A DNA stretch of 64,000 bases from Marinibacterium sp050389775 (GCF_050389775.1 NZ_CP177144.1:3658001-3722000), one strand, 5' to 3'; shown: positions 40,717 to 50,071, counted from the first letter of the stretch. Translations and numbers: made by a program. Notes: generated by a model from the sequence alone, not told the origin.

Positions 40717-42030
40717 ATGACGGACACGCGTTTTCACCTGGCATGGTTCATGAATTTCACCCCCGACGAATGGCGCGCGCCCTTCGGGCAGGGCGGGTAT
40801 CCGTGGGACGGCCAGTTCTACATCGAAATGGCCCAGACGCTGGAACGGGCCTGCTTCGACTACATCATGATCGAGGACAAGCTGATGGTCCCCGAGACCT
40901 TCGGCAGCGACCGCAAGTATTCGCTGGCCAACGGCATGATGGCGCCCAAGCACGATCCGGCCCCCCTGGCCGTGGCCATGGGCATGGCCACGCGCAACCT
41001 GGGCGTGGTGGCCACCATGTCGACCATGGCCTATCCGCCCTTCATGCTGGCCCGGCTGTCCTCGACCATCGACAGCCTGACCCGCGGCCGTTTCGGCTGG
41101 AACGTCGTGACCTCGGCCGAGGACCTGGCCGCGCAGAACTTCGGCATGGATGTCCTGCCCCCGCGCGAAGAGCGCTACGAGATGGCCGATGAATACATGG
41201 ATGTCGTCCGCCAGCTCTTTGACAGCTGGGATGCCGATGCCGTGGTGCTCGACCGCGAGAACGGGGTCTATGCCGACAGCGCCAAGGTGCGCAGCATCGA
41301 TTTCGAGGGCAAGTATTTCAAGGTGCGCGGCCCGCTCAACACCGTGCCCTCGCCGCAGAAACACCCGGTCTACGTCCAGGCCGGCGCCTCGCCCCGGGGC
41401 CGCGATTTTGCCGCCCAGCACGCGGATTCGATCATTTCGGTGGCCAATGGCGCCGAGGGCATGAAGGCCTTTCGCGACGACATCCGGGCCCGGGCCGAGA
41501 CATTCGGGCGCAATCCCGACGACATCAAGGTGCTGTTCTGCATCACGCCGACCCTGGCCGAAACCGAAGAGGCCGCGCGGATCAAGTACGAGCGCGAGAC
41601 GACGTCGGACCATTTCGTCAACGACATCCTGGCCTCGATCTCGGCGATCACCGAAATCGATTTCTCGGGCTATGCGCTGGACGAACCGCTGCCTGAAAAG
41701 CTGGTGACCAACGGCGAGAGCGGCACGCTGGACAAGTTCCAGCAATGGGGCAGCGGCAAGACCCTGCGCGAGCTGGCCGCGGCCCAGGGCGGCGGGCTGG
41801 TGTCGTCTCTGGAACTGATCGGCACGCCGGCCGAGGTGGCCGACAAGATGGGCGAGGCCATGGCCGAAGTGGGCGGCGACGGCTTCCTGCTGACCACGCC
41901 GGTCCTGCGGGTCAGCCGCAAGTACCTGGTGGAAATCGCCGACGGCCTGGTGCCCGAATTGCAGAAACGTGGCCTGGTGCGCACCGAGTACAGGCATCAG
42001 CTGCTGCGCGACAACCTGCGCGAATTCTGA
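40717..42030 (+). CDS. Flavin-dependent monooxygenase of the NtaA/SnaA/DszA family
   Basis: 437 residues, luciferase-like TIM barrel (FHLAWFMNFTPDEWRAP, YIEMAQTLERACFDYIMIEDKL, GVVATMSTMAYPPFMLARLSSTIDSLTRGRFGWNVVTS). This is the nitrilotriacetate-monooxygenase-type branch, which uses reduced FMN from a separate reductase and often works through flavin-N5-oxide chemistry. Members cleave C-N or C-S bonds (NTA, EDTA, dibenzothiophene sulfone, methanesulfonate-like compounds). The dedicated uptake operon suggests a specific nitrogen- or sulfur-containing substrate. A matching reductase is not visible in this window. A strong terminator hairpin follows. Confidence 0.85.
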   Translation: MTDTRFHLAWFMNFTPDEWRAPFGQGGYPWDGQFYIEMAQTLERACFDYIMIEDKLMVPETFGSDRKYSLANGMMAPKHDPAPLAVAMGMATRNLGVVATMSTMAYPPFMLARLSSTIDSLTRGRFGWNVVTSAEDLAAQNFGMDVLPPREERYEMADEYMDVVRQLFDSWDADAVVLDRENGVYADSAKVRSIDFEGKYFKVRGPLNTVPSPQKHPVYVQAGASPRGRDFAAQHADSIISVANGAEGMKAFRDDIRARAETFGRNPDDIKVLFCITPTLAETEEAARIKYERETTSDHFVNDILASISAITEIDFSGYALDEPLPEKLVTNGESGTLDKFQQWGSGKTLRELAAAQGGGLVSSLELIGTPAEVADKMGEAMAEVGGDGFLLTTPVLRVSRKYLVEIADGLVPELQKRGLVRTEYRHQLLRDNLREF

Positions 42031-42561
42031 CCGACCATCCCCGCCCGCGGCCGGTGTCGCGGGCGGGGTCATCCTTCGCGCGGCCTTTTGCAGGTTGGGT
42101 CATCCTGCACATGCCCTTGACGCGTTCGCCCGATCCCCCGGCGCGCAACGCCCACCGCATTCGGCCCCGCCCGACTGGCCCCGGCCCTGCCCGGCAACGC
42201 GCTTGGCATGGCGCTGTCACTCCTGCCCCCCATACCAGCGAGTTCGGCACTCTCCTCCTTGGCCTCGCACCACCCACGTCTTCCCACCTGCGTCAGCCCC
42301 AACCGGCGCCCCCGCATTTGGCCCGGCGCCGTCCTTGCCCCATGGCCGCCCCTGCCCACCGACCACCCTCGGCTGTCGGAAAATCCATCCGTCCAGCTTC
42401 GAAACCGCCCCGAAACACCCATGCCGTAGGCGGTTGGCTGCCATTCGGAAGGGGCGGTTCTCGGCCTGCGGGGTTTTACTTGATAAAAATACTAGGCTAA
42501 TGACCCGCTGATGAGTCGGGGCCATTCGGGTGATCCGGCTAAAGACCAATGGAGGCCGAAG
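42031..42561. other. Intergenic region before the ton operon
   Basis: About 530 bp, no gene supported. It starts with a terminator hairpin. The last 90 bp hold a distinct AT-rich island (42474-42505, TTTTACTTGATAAAAATACT) upstream of exbB, the likely promoter and possibly an iron-responsive operator, though no Fur, Irr or RirA box can be named with confidence. Confidence 0.5.
42039..42068 (+). terminator. Terminator hairpin after the monooxygenase gene
   Basis: Perfect 11-bp arms (CCCCGCCCGCG 42039-42049, CGCGGGCGGGG 42058-42068) around an 8-base loop, nine bases past the stop. Followed by TCATCCTTC; no long U-tract. Confidence 0.65.
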
Positions 42562-43623
42562 GTGGCAGACGAACAGCAAGTGCAGGCGCCCGCGCCGATG
42601 ACGGATGCCCCGCAGCTTCCCACGATGGACAGCCCCGCCACCGGCGAGCAAAGCCCGGTGATCGGCGGCCCGGCCGACAGCCCCGTCCCCGACGCCACAC
42701 CGGCCACGGGCACCGATGCCCCCGCCGTCGCGCCCGGCGAAACGCCCCCCGCCGACACGACCGCCGACACCGCCCCCGACGCGCCAGCCGGCACCACGCC
42801 CACCGGCGATACCGCCCCCCTGCCCATCGACGGCACCGCGCCCGTCCCGGGCACCGACGTGGCCGCCGCCCCGGCCGATGCCCCCGCGCCGGACGCCCCC
42901 TTGCCCGACCTGCCCGACAGTTTCATCGACGCCGTGCAGAACCCCGATGCCGTGCTGGATTACACCATGGCCATGTCGGAACCGGCCATAGGCTTCATCC
43001 GCGACGGCGGGCCGATGATCTGGGCCATTGCCGCCCTGTCGGTCATCACCCTGGCCCTGATCCTGTGGAAGATCTGGCGCCTGTTCCTCATCGGTGCCTG
43101 GTCGCGGGGCAAGGCCCGCGACGCCGTTGCCGCCTTTGAGGCCGGGCGCATCGATGCCGCCAAGGACATCGTGCGGGGCCGCCGGTCGCTGCGCTCGAAA
43201 TGCATCAACGCCGCGCTGATCGCCCGCGAGACCTATGACGAAGAGGCCGCCCGCGAGGATGCCGCCCGCGTGGCCAAGCGCGAGATCACCCGGGCCATGG
43301 CCGGCCTTCGCCCGCTGGAACTGATCGCCACCATCGCCCCGCTGCTGGGCCTGCTGGGCACCGTTCTGGGCATGATCACCGCCTTCCAGGCCCTGCAGGA
43401 AGCCGGCTCGCGCGCCGATCCGGCGATGCTGGCCGGGGGCATCTGGGAAGCCCTGCTGACCACCGCCGCCGGCATGGCCGTGGCGATCCCGGCCTCGGCC
43501 GCGCTGGCCTGGTTCGAAGGCATCGTCGACAGCATGGCCGCCGATGTCGAGGACGGCGTGACCCGCATTTTCGTCGCGCCCCGTCACAGCCAGGCGGAGC
43601 CCGCGGCGCTGGCGGCCGAGTAA
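42562..43623 (+). CDS. exbB: ExbB/MotA/TolQ-type proton channel protein
   Basis: 353 residues from a GTG at 42562, chosen because GGAGG lies six bases upstream; an in-frame ATG at 42511 lacks a good site. The first 115 residues are a Pro/Ala/Asp/Thr-rich disordered segment without equivalent in short ExbB proteins. Then three membrane helices: MIWAIAALSVITLALILWKIW, and ATIAPLLGLLGTVLGMITAF plus AALLTTAAGMAVAIPASAALAW-like segments with the conserved GLLGTVxGMI and TTxxGxxVAIP motifs. With ExbD it uses proton flow to energise TonB. First gene of exbB-exbD-exbD-tonB. Confidence 0.88.
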   Translation: MADEQQVQAPAPMTDAPQLPTMDSPATGEQSPVIGGPADSPVPDATPATGTDAPAVAPGETPPADTTADTAPDAPAGTTPTGDTAPLPIDGTAPVPGTDVAAAPADAPAPDAPLPDLPDSFIDAVQNPDAVLDYTMAMSEPAIGFIRDGGPMIWAIAALSVITLALILWKIWRLFLIGAWSRGKARDAVAAFEAGRIDAAKDIVRGRRSLRSKCINAALIARETYDEEAAREDAARVAKREITRAMAGLRPLELIATIAPLLGLLGTVLGMITAFQALQEAGSRADPAMLAGGIWEALLTTAAGMAVAIPASAALAWFEGIVDSMAADVEDGVTRIFVAPRHSQAEPAALAAE

Positions 43624-43630
43624 GCCGCCC

Positions 43631-44008
43631 ATGGACAGCCTCCGCCCCGTCCGCAAACGCCGCAAGCCGTCGCTCACGCCGATGATCGACGTGGTGTTCC
43701 TGTTGCTGGTCTTCTTCATGCTGGCCTCGCGCTTCGGGCTCGACCAGGCCATTCCGCTGCCCCTGGCCGGGGCCGGCGAGGGCTATTCCGGCCCGCCCCG
43801 CCTGGTCGAGATCCTGCCCGCCGGCCTGCGCCTGAACGGCGTCGACACCGCGCCCGAAGAGCTGGGCGCCCGGCTGAGCGAGATGACCGAGGCACCGACC
43901 GACACGATCATCCTGCAGGGGCGCGACGGAGCCACCCTGCAAAGGGTGGTCGACGTGTCCCACCTGCTGGGCACCGCCGGTTTTGCCACGCTGGTGCTGG
44001 TCGAATGA
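43631..44008 (+). CDS. exbD: ExbD/TolR-type protein (first copy)
   Basis: 125 residues. KPSLTPMIDVVFLLLVFFMLASRFGL has the single membrane helix with the essential Asp in MIDVVF. A periplasmic ExbD domain follows (DTIILQGRDGATLQRVVDVSHLLG). Starts seven bases after exbB; the stop overlaps the second exbD. Confidence 0.9.
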   Translation: MDSLRPVRKRRKPSLTPMIDVVFLLLVFFMLASRFGLDQAIPLPLAGAGEGYSGPPRLVEILPAGLRLNGVDTAPEELGARLSEMTEAPTDTIILQGRDGATLQRVVDVSHLLGTAGFATLVLVE

Positions 44009-44406
44009 ACTTCCGCAACGCCCATCACCGCCGCCGCAGCGGCCGCACCGATCGCAGCGAGGCCGGGCTGACGCCCATGATCGACGTGGTCTTCATGCTG
44101 CTGATCTTCTTCATGATGATCTCGCAGGTCACCCCGCCCGAGCCCTTTGACGTCACCCTGCCGACGGTGCCAGAGGCCGGCGAACCCCAGGCCGACGGCC
44201 GGCTCTATGTCGACCGGGCCGGGCTGACCGGCTATGACGGGGTCACCGGCCAGGCCGCGCTGGACCGGCTGCAGGAGCTGCATTCCAGGGACGAACCACT
44301 GCAGATCCGGGCCGATGCCGGGGTCGAGGCCACCACCCTGGCCCGGCTGCTGGGCGAGATCTCGGCCCGGGGGGTCACCCGCGTCGAAGTGATGGTCGGC
44401 CAATGA
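44005..44406 (+). CDS. exbD: ExbD/TolR-type protein (second copy)
   Basis: 133 residues, ATGA overlap on both sides. AGLTPMIDVVFMLLIFFMMISQVTP again shows the channel Asp. The periplasmic domain (EPLQIRADAGVEATTLARLLGEISARGV) is only distantly similar to the first copy, so this is a hetero-ExbD system with two different subunits rather than a recent duplication. Confidence 0.9.
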   Translation: MNFRNAHHRRRSGRTDRSEAGLTPMIDVVFMLLIFFMMISQVTPPEPFDVTLPTVPEAGEPQADGRLYVDRAGLTGYDGVTGQAALDRLQELHSRDEPLQIRADAGVEATTLARLLGEISARGVTRVEVMVGQ

Positions 44407-45230
44407 TCCTGCGCCGTCTCGAACCGCTGGTCTTCGTCGTGCTGGCCGTGGCGCTGCACCTGATCTTCTTCGTGCAGATGCCCGAGAAGGGCAGCCAGGC
44501 CTCGGGCGTGGGCGGCGACGAATTTGTCACCCTGATCGGGGCGACCGAACAGATCGAAACCATGGTCGCCGACTGGCAACGCCCGCCCGAAGTGGTGGCC
44601 GAGACCACGCAACAGACCCCGGCGCCGGTGGAATTCGAACCGCCCCCCGCGCCGGCCATCGACCTTGTCGCCCTGCCCGAGCTCACGCGCCCCGAGGACC
44701 TGACCCCGCCCGAGCCCTACACGGCCATGGTCGCGCCCGAGGCGCCGCCGCCCCCGCCGCCGCAACAGCCCGACCTGCCCGACACCCGGCCCGAACCGCG
44801 CCCCGCGCCGCAGAAACCGGCCCAGCCGGCCGAAACCGCCCAGCAATCCTCGCGCGGGCAGGTCGAACAGAAGGCCGCCGGCGCCGGTGGCGGCGCCCAG
44901 GCCGGGGCGGGCAGCAAATCGGTGTCGACCGGCGTGTCGAAACAGCAGGAAGCCTCGATGCTGCAGGTCTGGGGCGCCAAGATCCGCAGCCGCATCGAAC
45001 GGGCCAAGCGCTATCCGGCGGGCCGGGCCCGGGGCGGCCAGGTCGGCGTGTCCCTGCGGGTCAGCCGCGACGGCCAGTTGATGGGCGTCTCGGTCTATCG
45101 CAGCTCGGGCAACCCCGCCTTCGACCAGGCCGCGATCCAGTCGGTGCAACGGGCCCGGCGCTTTCCCAAGGCCCCGCAGGGCCTGACCGATGCCTCCTAC
45201 CAGTTCTCGGTGATGATAACCTTCCAGTGA
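44403..45230 (+). CDS. tonB: TonB-type energy transducer
   Basis: 275 residues. One N-terminal membrane helix (PLVFVVLAVALHLIFFV), a long Pro/Glu/Ala-rich periplasm-spanning region (about 60-145, with runs of proline) and a C-terminal TonB domain (RIERAKRYPAGRARGGQVGVSL, VYRSSGNPAFDQAAIQSVQRA). Couples the ExbBD motor to outer-membrane receptors; the receptor encoded 1.3 kb downstream is the natural client. A hairpin terminator follows. Confidence 0.9.
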   Translation: MILRRLEPLVFVVLAVALHLIFFVQMPEKGSQASGVGGDEFVTLIGATEQIETMVADWQRPPEVVAETTQQTPAPVEFEPPPAPAIDLVALPELTRPEDLTPPEPYTAMVAPEAPPPPPPQQPDLPDTRPEPRPAPQKPAQPAETAQQSSRGQVEQKAAGAGGGAQAGAGSKSVSTGVSKQQEASMLQVWGAKIRSRIERAKRYPAGRARGGQVGVSLRVSRDGQLMGVSVYRSSGNPAFDQAAIQSVQRARRFPKAPQGLTDASYQFSVMITFQ

Positions 45231-45251
45231 TGCCGCGCTTTTGCACCAACC

Positions 45252-45277
45252 GCCCGGGCAGGCCACCCTGCCCGGGC
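45252..45277 (+). terminator. Terminator hairpin after tonB
   Basis: Perfect 11-bp arms (GCCCGGGCAGG 45252-45262, CCTGCCCGGGC 45267-45277) with a CCAC loop, 21 bp after the tonB stop. No U-tract. Confidence 0.65.
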
Positions 45278-45450
45278 CATCCCACCGGCCGCGCGCTTGA
45301 CGTGGCGGGGCCGTCTGGTAAGCCATTGGCGACCGGACGCCAGAGTTTCCGACGACCCGACGACAGCCCCGTGGCGGCCCGGCCCGCCGGCGCGGCACGG
45401 GCCGGATGGGCCAGCCTTCCCCGACCTGCGAGTTTAGACGGGAACTGCCC

Positions 45451-46353
45451 ATGAGCTATGTCGTCTCGATGACCGCCTATACCCATGGCATCCGCCCCAC
45501 CGCGCCCGCGCGCTGGCGGTCCTTCGATGGCATGTGCGGGGTCTATTGGCATGCCGAGGCCGGATCCGGGGCCAAGGGCTATTACAGCTCGCCCGACCCG
45601 CGCATCGTGCTGTTCTTCAACGATGTCTCGCGCCATGTGCGCATCTCGGACCGCTCCGAGGAAGGCTCGCTGCGCGGCCGGCCGATGCTGCGGGCGTCCT
45701 ATGTGCCCAGCGGCCAGCCGCTCTGGACCCATTTCTCGCAGACCCATGCCTTTTCCCATCTCGACCTGCACCTGCAGCGCGACTGGCTGCTCGACCGGCT
45801 GGCCCCGTCGCTGGGCGCGTCGATGGCCCGGGCCGTCATCGCCCGGCCGGTCGAGCTGCAGGACCTCGGCGATCTGGCCAGCATCGCCCGGCTGCTGGTC
45901 CGCGAGATTTCCGACCCGTCGCGCAATCCGCTCTTTGCCGAGAGCCTGGCCATGAGCCTGGTGACCGGCCTGCTCGACCTGCCCCGCGACGAGCCCGACG
46001 ACACGCCGCTGCAACTGGGCGGGCTGACCCCGGCCAACATGCGCCGGCTGCGCGAGCTGGTCGACACCAGCGCCGGCGCGCGGCTGAGCAACGCGGCGAT
46101 GGCCGATGCGGTGGGCCTGTCGGAAAGCTGGTTCAGCCATGCCTTCAAGAAGACCACCGGCACCACGCCCCAGCAATGGCAGCAGGAACGGCGGGTGCGG
46201 CTGATCAAGTCGGAACTGGCCGGCCAGGACGACAGCATCGCCGAGATCGCCGCCCGGTTCGGCTTTTCCGACCAGGCCCACCTGACCCGCGTCTTCCGCC
46301 AATACGAAGGCACCACGCCCTCGGCCTGGCGCCGGGCCCAGCGGCTGGGCTGA
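45451..46353 (+). CDS. AraC family regulator, probably siderophore/iron-responsive
   Basis: 300 residues from the ATG at 45451. The C-terminal 100 residues form the double helix-turn-helix of AraC proteins (LSNAAMADAVGLSESWFSHAFKKTTGTTPQQWQQERRVRLIKSEL and DSIAEIAARFGFSDQAHLTRVFRQYEGTTPSAWR). The N-terminal ligand domain is unassigned. Lies between tonB and a convergent siderophore receptor gene, like PchR/YbtA-type activators that sense the imported siderophore. That role is inferred. Confidence 0.88.
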   Translation: MSYVVSMTAYTHGIRPTAPARWRSFDGMCGVYWHAEAGSGAKGYYSSPDPRIVLFFNDVSRHVRISDRSEEGSLRGRPMLRASYVPSGQPLWTHFSQTHAFSHLDLHLQRDWLLDRLAPSLGASMARAVIARPVELQDLGDLASIARLLVREISDPSRNPLFAESLAMSLVTGLLDLPRDEPDDTPLQLGGLTPANMRRLRELVDTSAGARLSNAAMADAVGLSESWFSHAFKKTTGTTPQQWQQERRVRLIKSELAGQDDSIAEIAARFGFSDQAHLTRVFRQYEGTTPSAWRRAQRLG

Positions 46354-46429
46354 CCGTCCGACCGGTGTGGCGGGCGGCGTCGGGCCAACAGGCCGCCCGC
46401 ATCCCCGCTTCCTCCTTTGACCAGCCATG

Positions 46430-46461
46430 AAAAAACCCGCCCGCCGAAACCGGCGGACGGG
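46430..46461 (-). terminator. Intrinsic terminator of the siderophore receptor gene
   Basis: On the minus strand an 11-bp stem (46461-46451 with 46446-46436, one G-U pair) with a 4-base loop is followed by six U residues (46435-46430). It starts 27 bp after the receptor stop. This is the only hairpin in the window with a full U-tract. Confidence 0.85.
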
Positions 46462-46487
46462 CGCGTTCATCCCTGAATGTGCTCCGC

Positions 46488-48596
46488 TCAGAAAGCGTGG
46501 CGCAGGGTCAGGCTGACATAGCGGCCGGCGTTGTAGTAATCCGTCGTGAACCCGCCCTGGGCCACGTGCTTTTCGTCCAGCAGGTTCTGCACGTTCAGCG
46601 CCAGCTGGGTCTGATCGGTCAGGTTGTAGCTGATCGCCGCATCAAAGATCACCGCCGCATCGGTCTTGGACGCATTGTCGTCGGCGCGGAAGTATTCGCC
46701 GGTGTAGCGCGCGCCCAGGCCCAGGTTCAGATCGCCGAATGCACCCTGCCCCGGCACCAGGTAATCGACCCAGACCGACCCGGAATTGCGCGGCACCGAC
46801 CCCAGCTGGTTGCCGTCGTAGATGCCGTTGTCGGATTGCAGGATCTCGCTGTCGAGATAGGAATACCCCGCCGTGACCGACAGCCGGTCGGTCAGCTCGG
46901 CCTTGGCCTCCAGGTCGAAGCCCTTGACGTTGGCCTCGCCGATGGTCTCTTCCAGCAGCGTGTTGGGGTTGGTCACGGTCATGTTGAACTTGGTCAGGTC
47001 ATAGACCGAAGCCGTGAACAGCGCGCGCATGCCCGCCGGGCGATACTTGACGCCGATCTCGTATTGCTTGCCCCGCTCCGGCTCGATCCCGACCGAGGCC
47101 GGCACCACGGATTCCGCGTAGGAGCCATAGACCGACAGCCCGTCGGTGATGCGGTAGGTCAGCCCGACCCGGCCCGTGGTTTCCGAGTAATCGCCCGAGG
47201 CCTGGGTGCCATAGAGGTAATCGGTCTGCTCGATCTGGATCCAGTCGTGGCGCAGGCCGAGATTGGCGATGAACCGGTCGTAGGTCAGCTCTTCCTGCAG
47301 ATAGACCGACTGGGTCTGGGTGTCGGTCAGCGTGTGCTGGTAGGGCGTCGTGTTGTTCAGGTCGAGCCCGCCGGTATAGACCGGGTTGGTCCAGTCGATA
47401 TCGGCCGCCGCCGTGTACCACAGCTTGCTCTCATCCGAGGTATCGCGGAACTCGATCCCGCCCAGGGTGCGGCTTTCGAAGGCGCCAAAGGCGGTTTCGT
47501 ACATCAGGTGGGCATCGGCCACGAAATCGCGGGTCGAGCCTTCGTCCGCGAAATAGTAGCGGCTGACCGTGGTGTCGGCCAGCGAGGTGATCGAACCCAG
47601 GAAGACATAGCCAAAGCCGCTCTTGGTGTCCGAGTAGCGCGCCGTCGAACCGAAGGTCAGGCCGTTGCCGAAATCATGGTCGAACTTGGCGGTGACCGTC
47701 TTGCGGTCGGTGTCGAGATAGTTGAAATCCGGCTCGCCCAGGAAGAGGTCGCGCTCGAAATCCAGCCCGGCGGGATAGCCCGAGCTGTTGGGATAACCGT
47801 CGCGGTAGAGGTAATCGGCCACGATGGTCAGGCTGGTGGCCGCGCTCGGGCGCCAGGCCAGACCGCCCATGAAGAACGTCTCGTCGTCGTTGGAATAGTC
47901 GGTCTCGGCCTCGGCATCCTGCATCTTGCCGGTGAACCGCCACGACAGCGTGCCCGCCTCGTCGATGCGGTCGCCCATGTCGAAACCGATTTCCTTGTGG
48001 TTGAACGAGCCGTAGGTCAGGTAGCCGTTGCGCAGCCGCTCGCCGGTCGGGGTCTTGGTGACAAAGTTCACCGCGCCGCCCGGGTCGGACACGCCGAAGG
48101 CCGTGGAATTGGCACCCTTGAGCACTTCGACCCGTTCAAAGGCATAGGGCTCTTCGCGCACGCCGCCGAAATTCTCGCCGACCAGCAGGCCGTCGCGGTA
48201 GAGATAGGCGTCGAAGCCGCGGATCTTGAAATAGTCGAACCGGTCGTCGCGGCCGTAGTAATCGGTGGAGATGCCCGGGGTGTATTGCAGCACCTGTTCG
48301 ACGGTCGTGGCGTCGCGGCGCTCGATTTCCTTCTCGGTGATGATCGAGACCGACGAGGCCGTGTTCAGGATGTCGGTCGGCATGCCCGAGCCGGCCGCCG
48401 TGGTCGTGGCCACGATGGTCGTGGCATCGCTGACCGCCTCGGCCTGTTCGACCGAGATCGGATCGAGCTCGACGACCTCATCGTACGCCTGCGCCAGGGC
48501 GGCGACGGGCGCCATCAGGCAGACCAGGGCGCAGCCGGATTTGAGATGCCCGATCCGGCGTTTGCGTCTGGCGGGGGAATGAGGTCGTGCTGTCAC
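46488..48596 (-). CDS. TonB-dependent siderophore receptor
   Basis: 702 residues from a GTG at 48596 (GGAG upstream). Signal peptide LKSGCALVCLMAPVAALAQA, then a TonB-box-like ELDPISVEQAE, a plug domain (SVSIITEKEIERRDATTVEQVLQYTPGISTDYY, FDYFKIRGFDAYLYRDGL, VEVLKGANSTAFGVSDPGGAVNFVTK) and a 22-strand barrel ending in the C-terminal Phe (SLTLRHAF). FhuA/FoxA/FecA-type architecture and length suggest a ferric hydroxamate or similar siderophore. Convergent with the AraC gene and divergent from the ABC importer genes. Confidence 0.93.
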   Translation of the reverse strand: MTARPHSPARRKRRIGHLKSGCALVCLMAPVAALAQAYDEVVELDPISVEQAEAVSDATTIVATTTAAGSGMPTDILNTASSVSIITEKEIERRDATTVEQVLQYTPGISTDYYGRDDRFDYFKIRGFDAYLYRDGLLVGENFGGVREEPYAFERVEVLKGANSTAFGVSDPGGAVNFVTKTPTGERLRNGYLTYGSFNHKEIGFDMGDRIDEAGTLSWRFTGKMQDAEAETDYSNDDETFFMGGLAWRPSAATSLTIVADYLYRDGYPNSSGYPAGLDFERDLFLGEPDFNYLDTDRKTVTAKFDHDFGNGLTFGSTARYSDTKSGFGYVFLGSITSLADTTVSRYYFADEGSTRDFVADAHLMYETAFGAFESRTLGGIEFRDTSDESKLWYTAAADIDWTNPVYTGGLDLNNTTPYQHTLTDTQTQSVYLQEELTYDRFIANLGLRHDWIQIEQTDYLYGTQASGDYSETTGRVGLTYRITDGLSVYGSYAESVVPASVGIEPERGKQYEIGVKYRPAGMRALFTASVYDLTKFNMTVTNPNTLLEETIGEANVKGFDLEAKAELTDRLSVTAGYSYLDSEILQSDNGIYDGNQLGSVPRNSGSVWVDYLVPGQGAFGDLNLGLGARYTGEYFRADDNASKTDAAVIFDAAISYNLTDQTQLALNVQNLLDEKHVAQGGFTTDYYNAGRYVSLTLRHAF

Positions 48597-48963
48597 GTCT
48601 TTCGTGCTCCAAGGTCGGTGTCGTGTCTGTTATTGGCTGTCTGCCTGGCTCGGGCATCGGGCTGGAACCGGTGGCGACATCGGCCCCGGCGGGGCCTGCG
48701 TCATACTGCGCGAACGGGGTCTTGAACGGGGCGTCCGGCCGCGGGGCGCTGATGGCCTGGCCGCGGTCTTCGGCCCGCGGCTCTCTAGCAAGGCGGCGAA
48801 AGCGGCGTATTGGACGATCCTGTCGGATTTGTCACCGCCTGTCGCAAAGCGCGCCCGGCCCTTGATCCGGGCGCCTTGCATACGGGCTGATCGCTTGACC
48901 CCGCTTCGATCCTGCCGATACCCCTGCCCCACCCCGCCCGTCCAGCCCAAACGGAGACCTGAC
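48597..48963. other. Divergent promoter region: siderophore receptor / siderophore ABC genes
   Basis: About 370 bp between divergent starts, no gene supported. An iron-regulated promoter pair is expected, but I cannot identify a confident Fur, Irr or RirA box; the sequence near 48625-48640 (TCTGTTATTGGCTGTC) and 48810-48835 is the least GC-rich. Confidence 0.45.
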
Positions 48964-49995
48964 ATGCCGGCTTTCCCGTTCCTCTCCCGCCGCGCCCTGC
49001 TGGCGCTTGGCCTGGCCTCGCTGGCCGCCGGCCCGGCCCTGGCCGACGATCCCGCGCCCGCCACGGCCGCCGCGCCCGCCCAGGTCTACCCGATCGAGAT
49101 TTCCCATGCCTTCGGCACGACGGTGCTGACCGAAAAGCCGCAGCGGGTGGTGACGGTGAACTGGGCCAACCACGAGGTGCCGCTGGCGCTGGGGGTGGTG
49201 CCCGTGGGCTTTGCGGCGGCCAATTTCGGCGATGACGACGGCGACGGGCTGATGCCCTGGGTCAAGGCCCGGCTGGACGAGCTGGGCGCCGAGGTGCCGC
49301 CACTGTTCGACGAGGGCGACGGCATCGATTTCGAGGCTGTCGCCGCCACCCGGCCCGACGTGATCCTGGCCGCACATTCCGGGCTCAGCCAGTCGGATTA
49401 CGACATCCTCAGCAAGATCGCCCCGGTCGTGGCCTATCCCGGCCAGCCCTGGACAACCGAATGGCGCGAGATGATCCGCATGAACAGCGCGGGCATGGGC
49501 ATGGTGGCCGAAGGCGAGGCGCTGATCGCCGATCTGGACGCCCGGATTGCCGCGGCCGCCGCGGCCCATCCGGTGCTGCAGGGCAAGACGGCGCTGTTTG
49601 TTACCCATCTCGATCCGCGCGATCTCAGCCGGATCAGCTTTTACACCGACAATGACACCCGGGTGCGGTTCTTCCACGACCTGGGCCTCCAATCGCCCGG
49701 GGCGGTGATCGAGGCCTCGGCCACGGGGCGCTTTGCCGGCGAGATCAGTGCCGAGCGCATCGACGATCTCAACGATGTCGACATCGTGGTGACCTATGGC
49801 ACCCAGACCCTGATCGACCGGCTGTCGACCCACCTGCTGACCCGGCGGATGGGCGCGATCTCGCGCCAGTCGATCGTGCTGTTGCAGAACGACCCGCAGG
49901 GCACGGCCGCCCATCCCACGCCGCTGGGCATACCCTGGGTGCTGGACGATTACGTCGCCGCCCTGGCCGCCGCGGCCGAGGCCGGCGCGGATTGA
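48964..49995 (+). CDS. Iron-siderophore ABC transporter substrate-binding protein
   Basis: 343 residues from the ATG at 48964. The N-terminus FPFLSRRALLALGLASLAAG has an SRRALLA Tat-like motif and cleavage near ALA-DD. A class III binding fold follows (TVLTEKPQRVVTVNWANHEVPLALGVVPVGFA, LFDEGDGIDFEAVAATRPDVILAAHSGLSQSDYDILSKIAPVVAYPG), as in FepB/FatB/D proteins. Receives ferric siderophore from the receptor and hands it to the two permeases. First of four genes in series. Confidence 0.9.
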   Translation: MPAFPFLSRRALLALGLASLAAGPALADDPAPATAAAPAQVYPIEISHAFGTTVLTEKPQRVVTVNWANHEVPLALGVVPVGFAAANFGDDDGDGLMPWVKARLDELGAEVPPLFDEGDGIDFEAVAATRPDVILAAHSGLSQSDYDILSKIAPVVAYPGQPWTTEWREMIRMNSAGMGMVAEGEALIADLDARIAAAAAAHPVLQGKTALFVTHLDPRDLSRISFYTDNDTRVRFFHDLGLQSPGAVIEASATGRFAGEISAERIDDLNDVDIVVTYGTQTLIDRLSTHLLTRRMGAISRQSIVLLQNDPQGTAAHPTPLGIPWVLDDYVAALAAAAEAGAD

Positions 49996-50071
49996 GCGGA
50001 CCCGGCGGCCGGCCCCGGGCGATGACCGGCGGCCCCGGCGCCCGGCCCGGGCAGGACAGCGGACCAACCCG

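Noticed and set aside
42474..42505. Fur or Irr box upstream of exbB
   Set aside because: The AT-rich island is real but does not match a 19-bp Fur palindrome or an ICE motif well enough to name.
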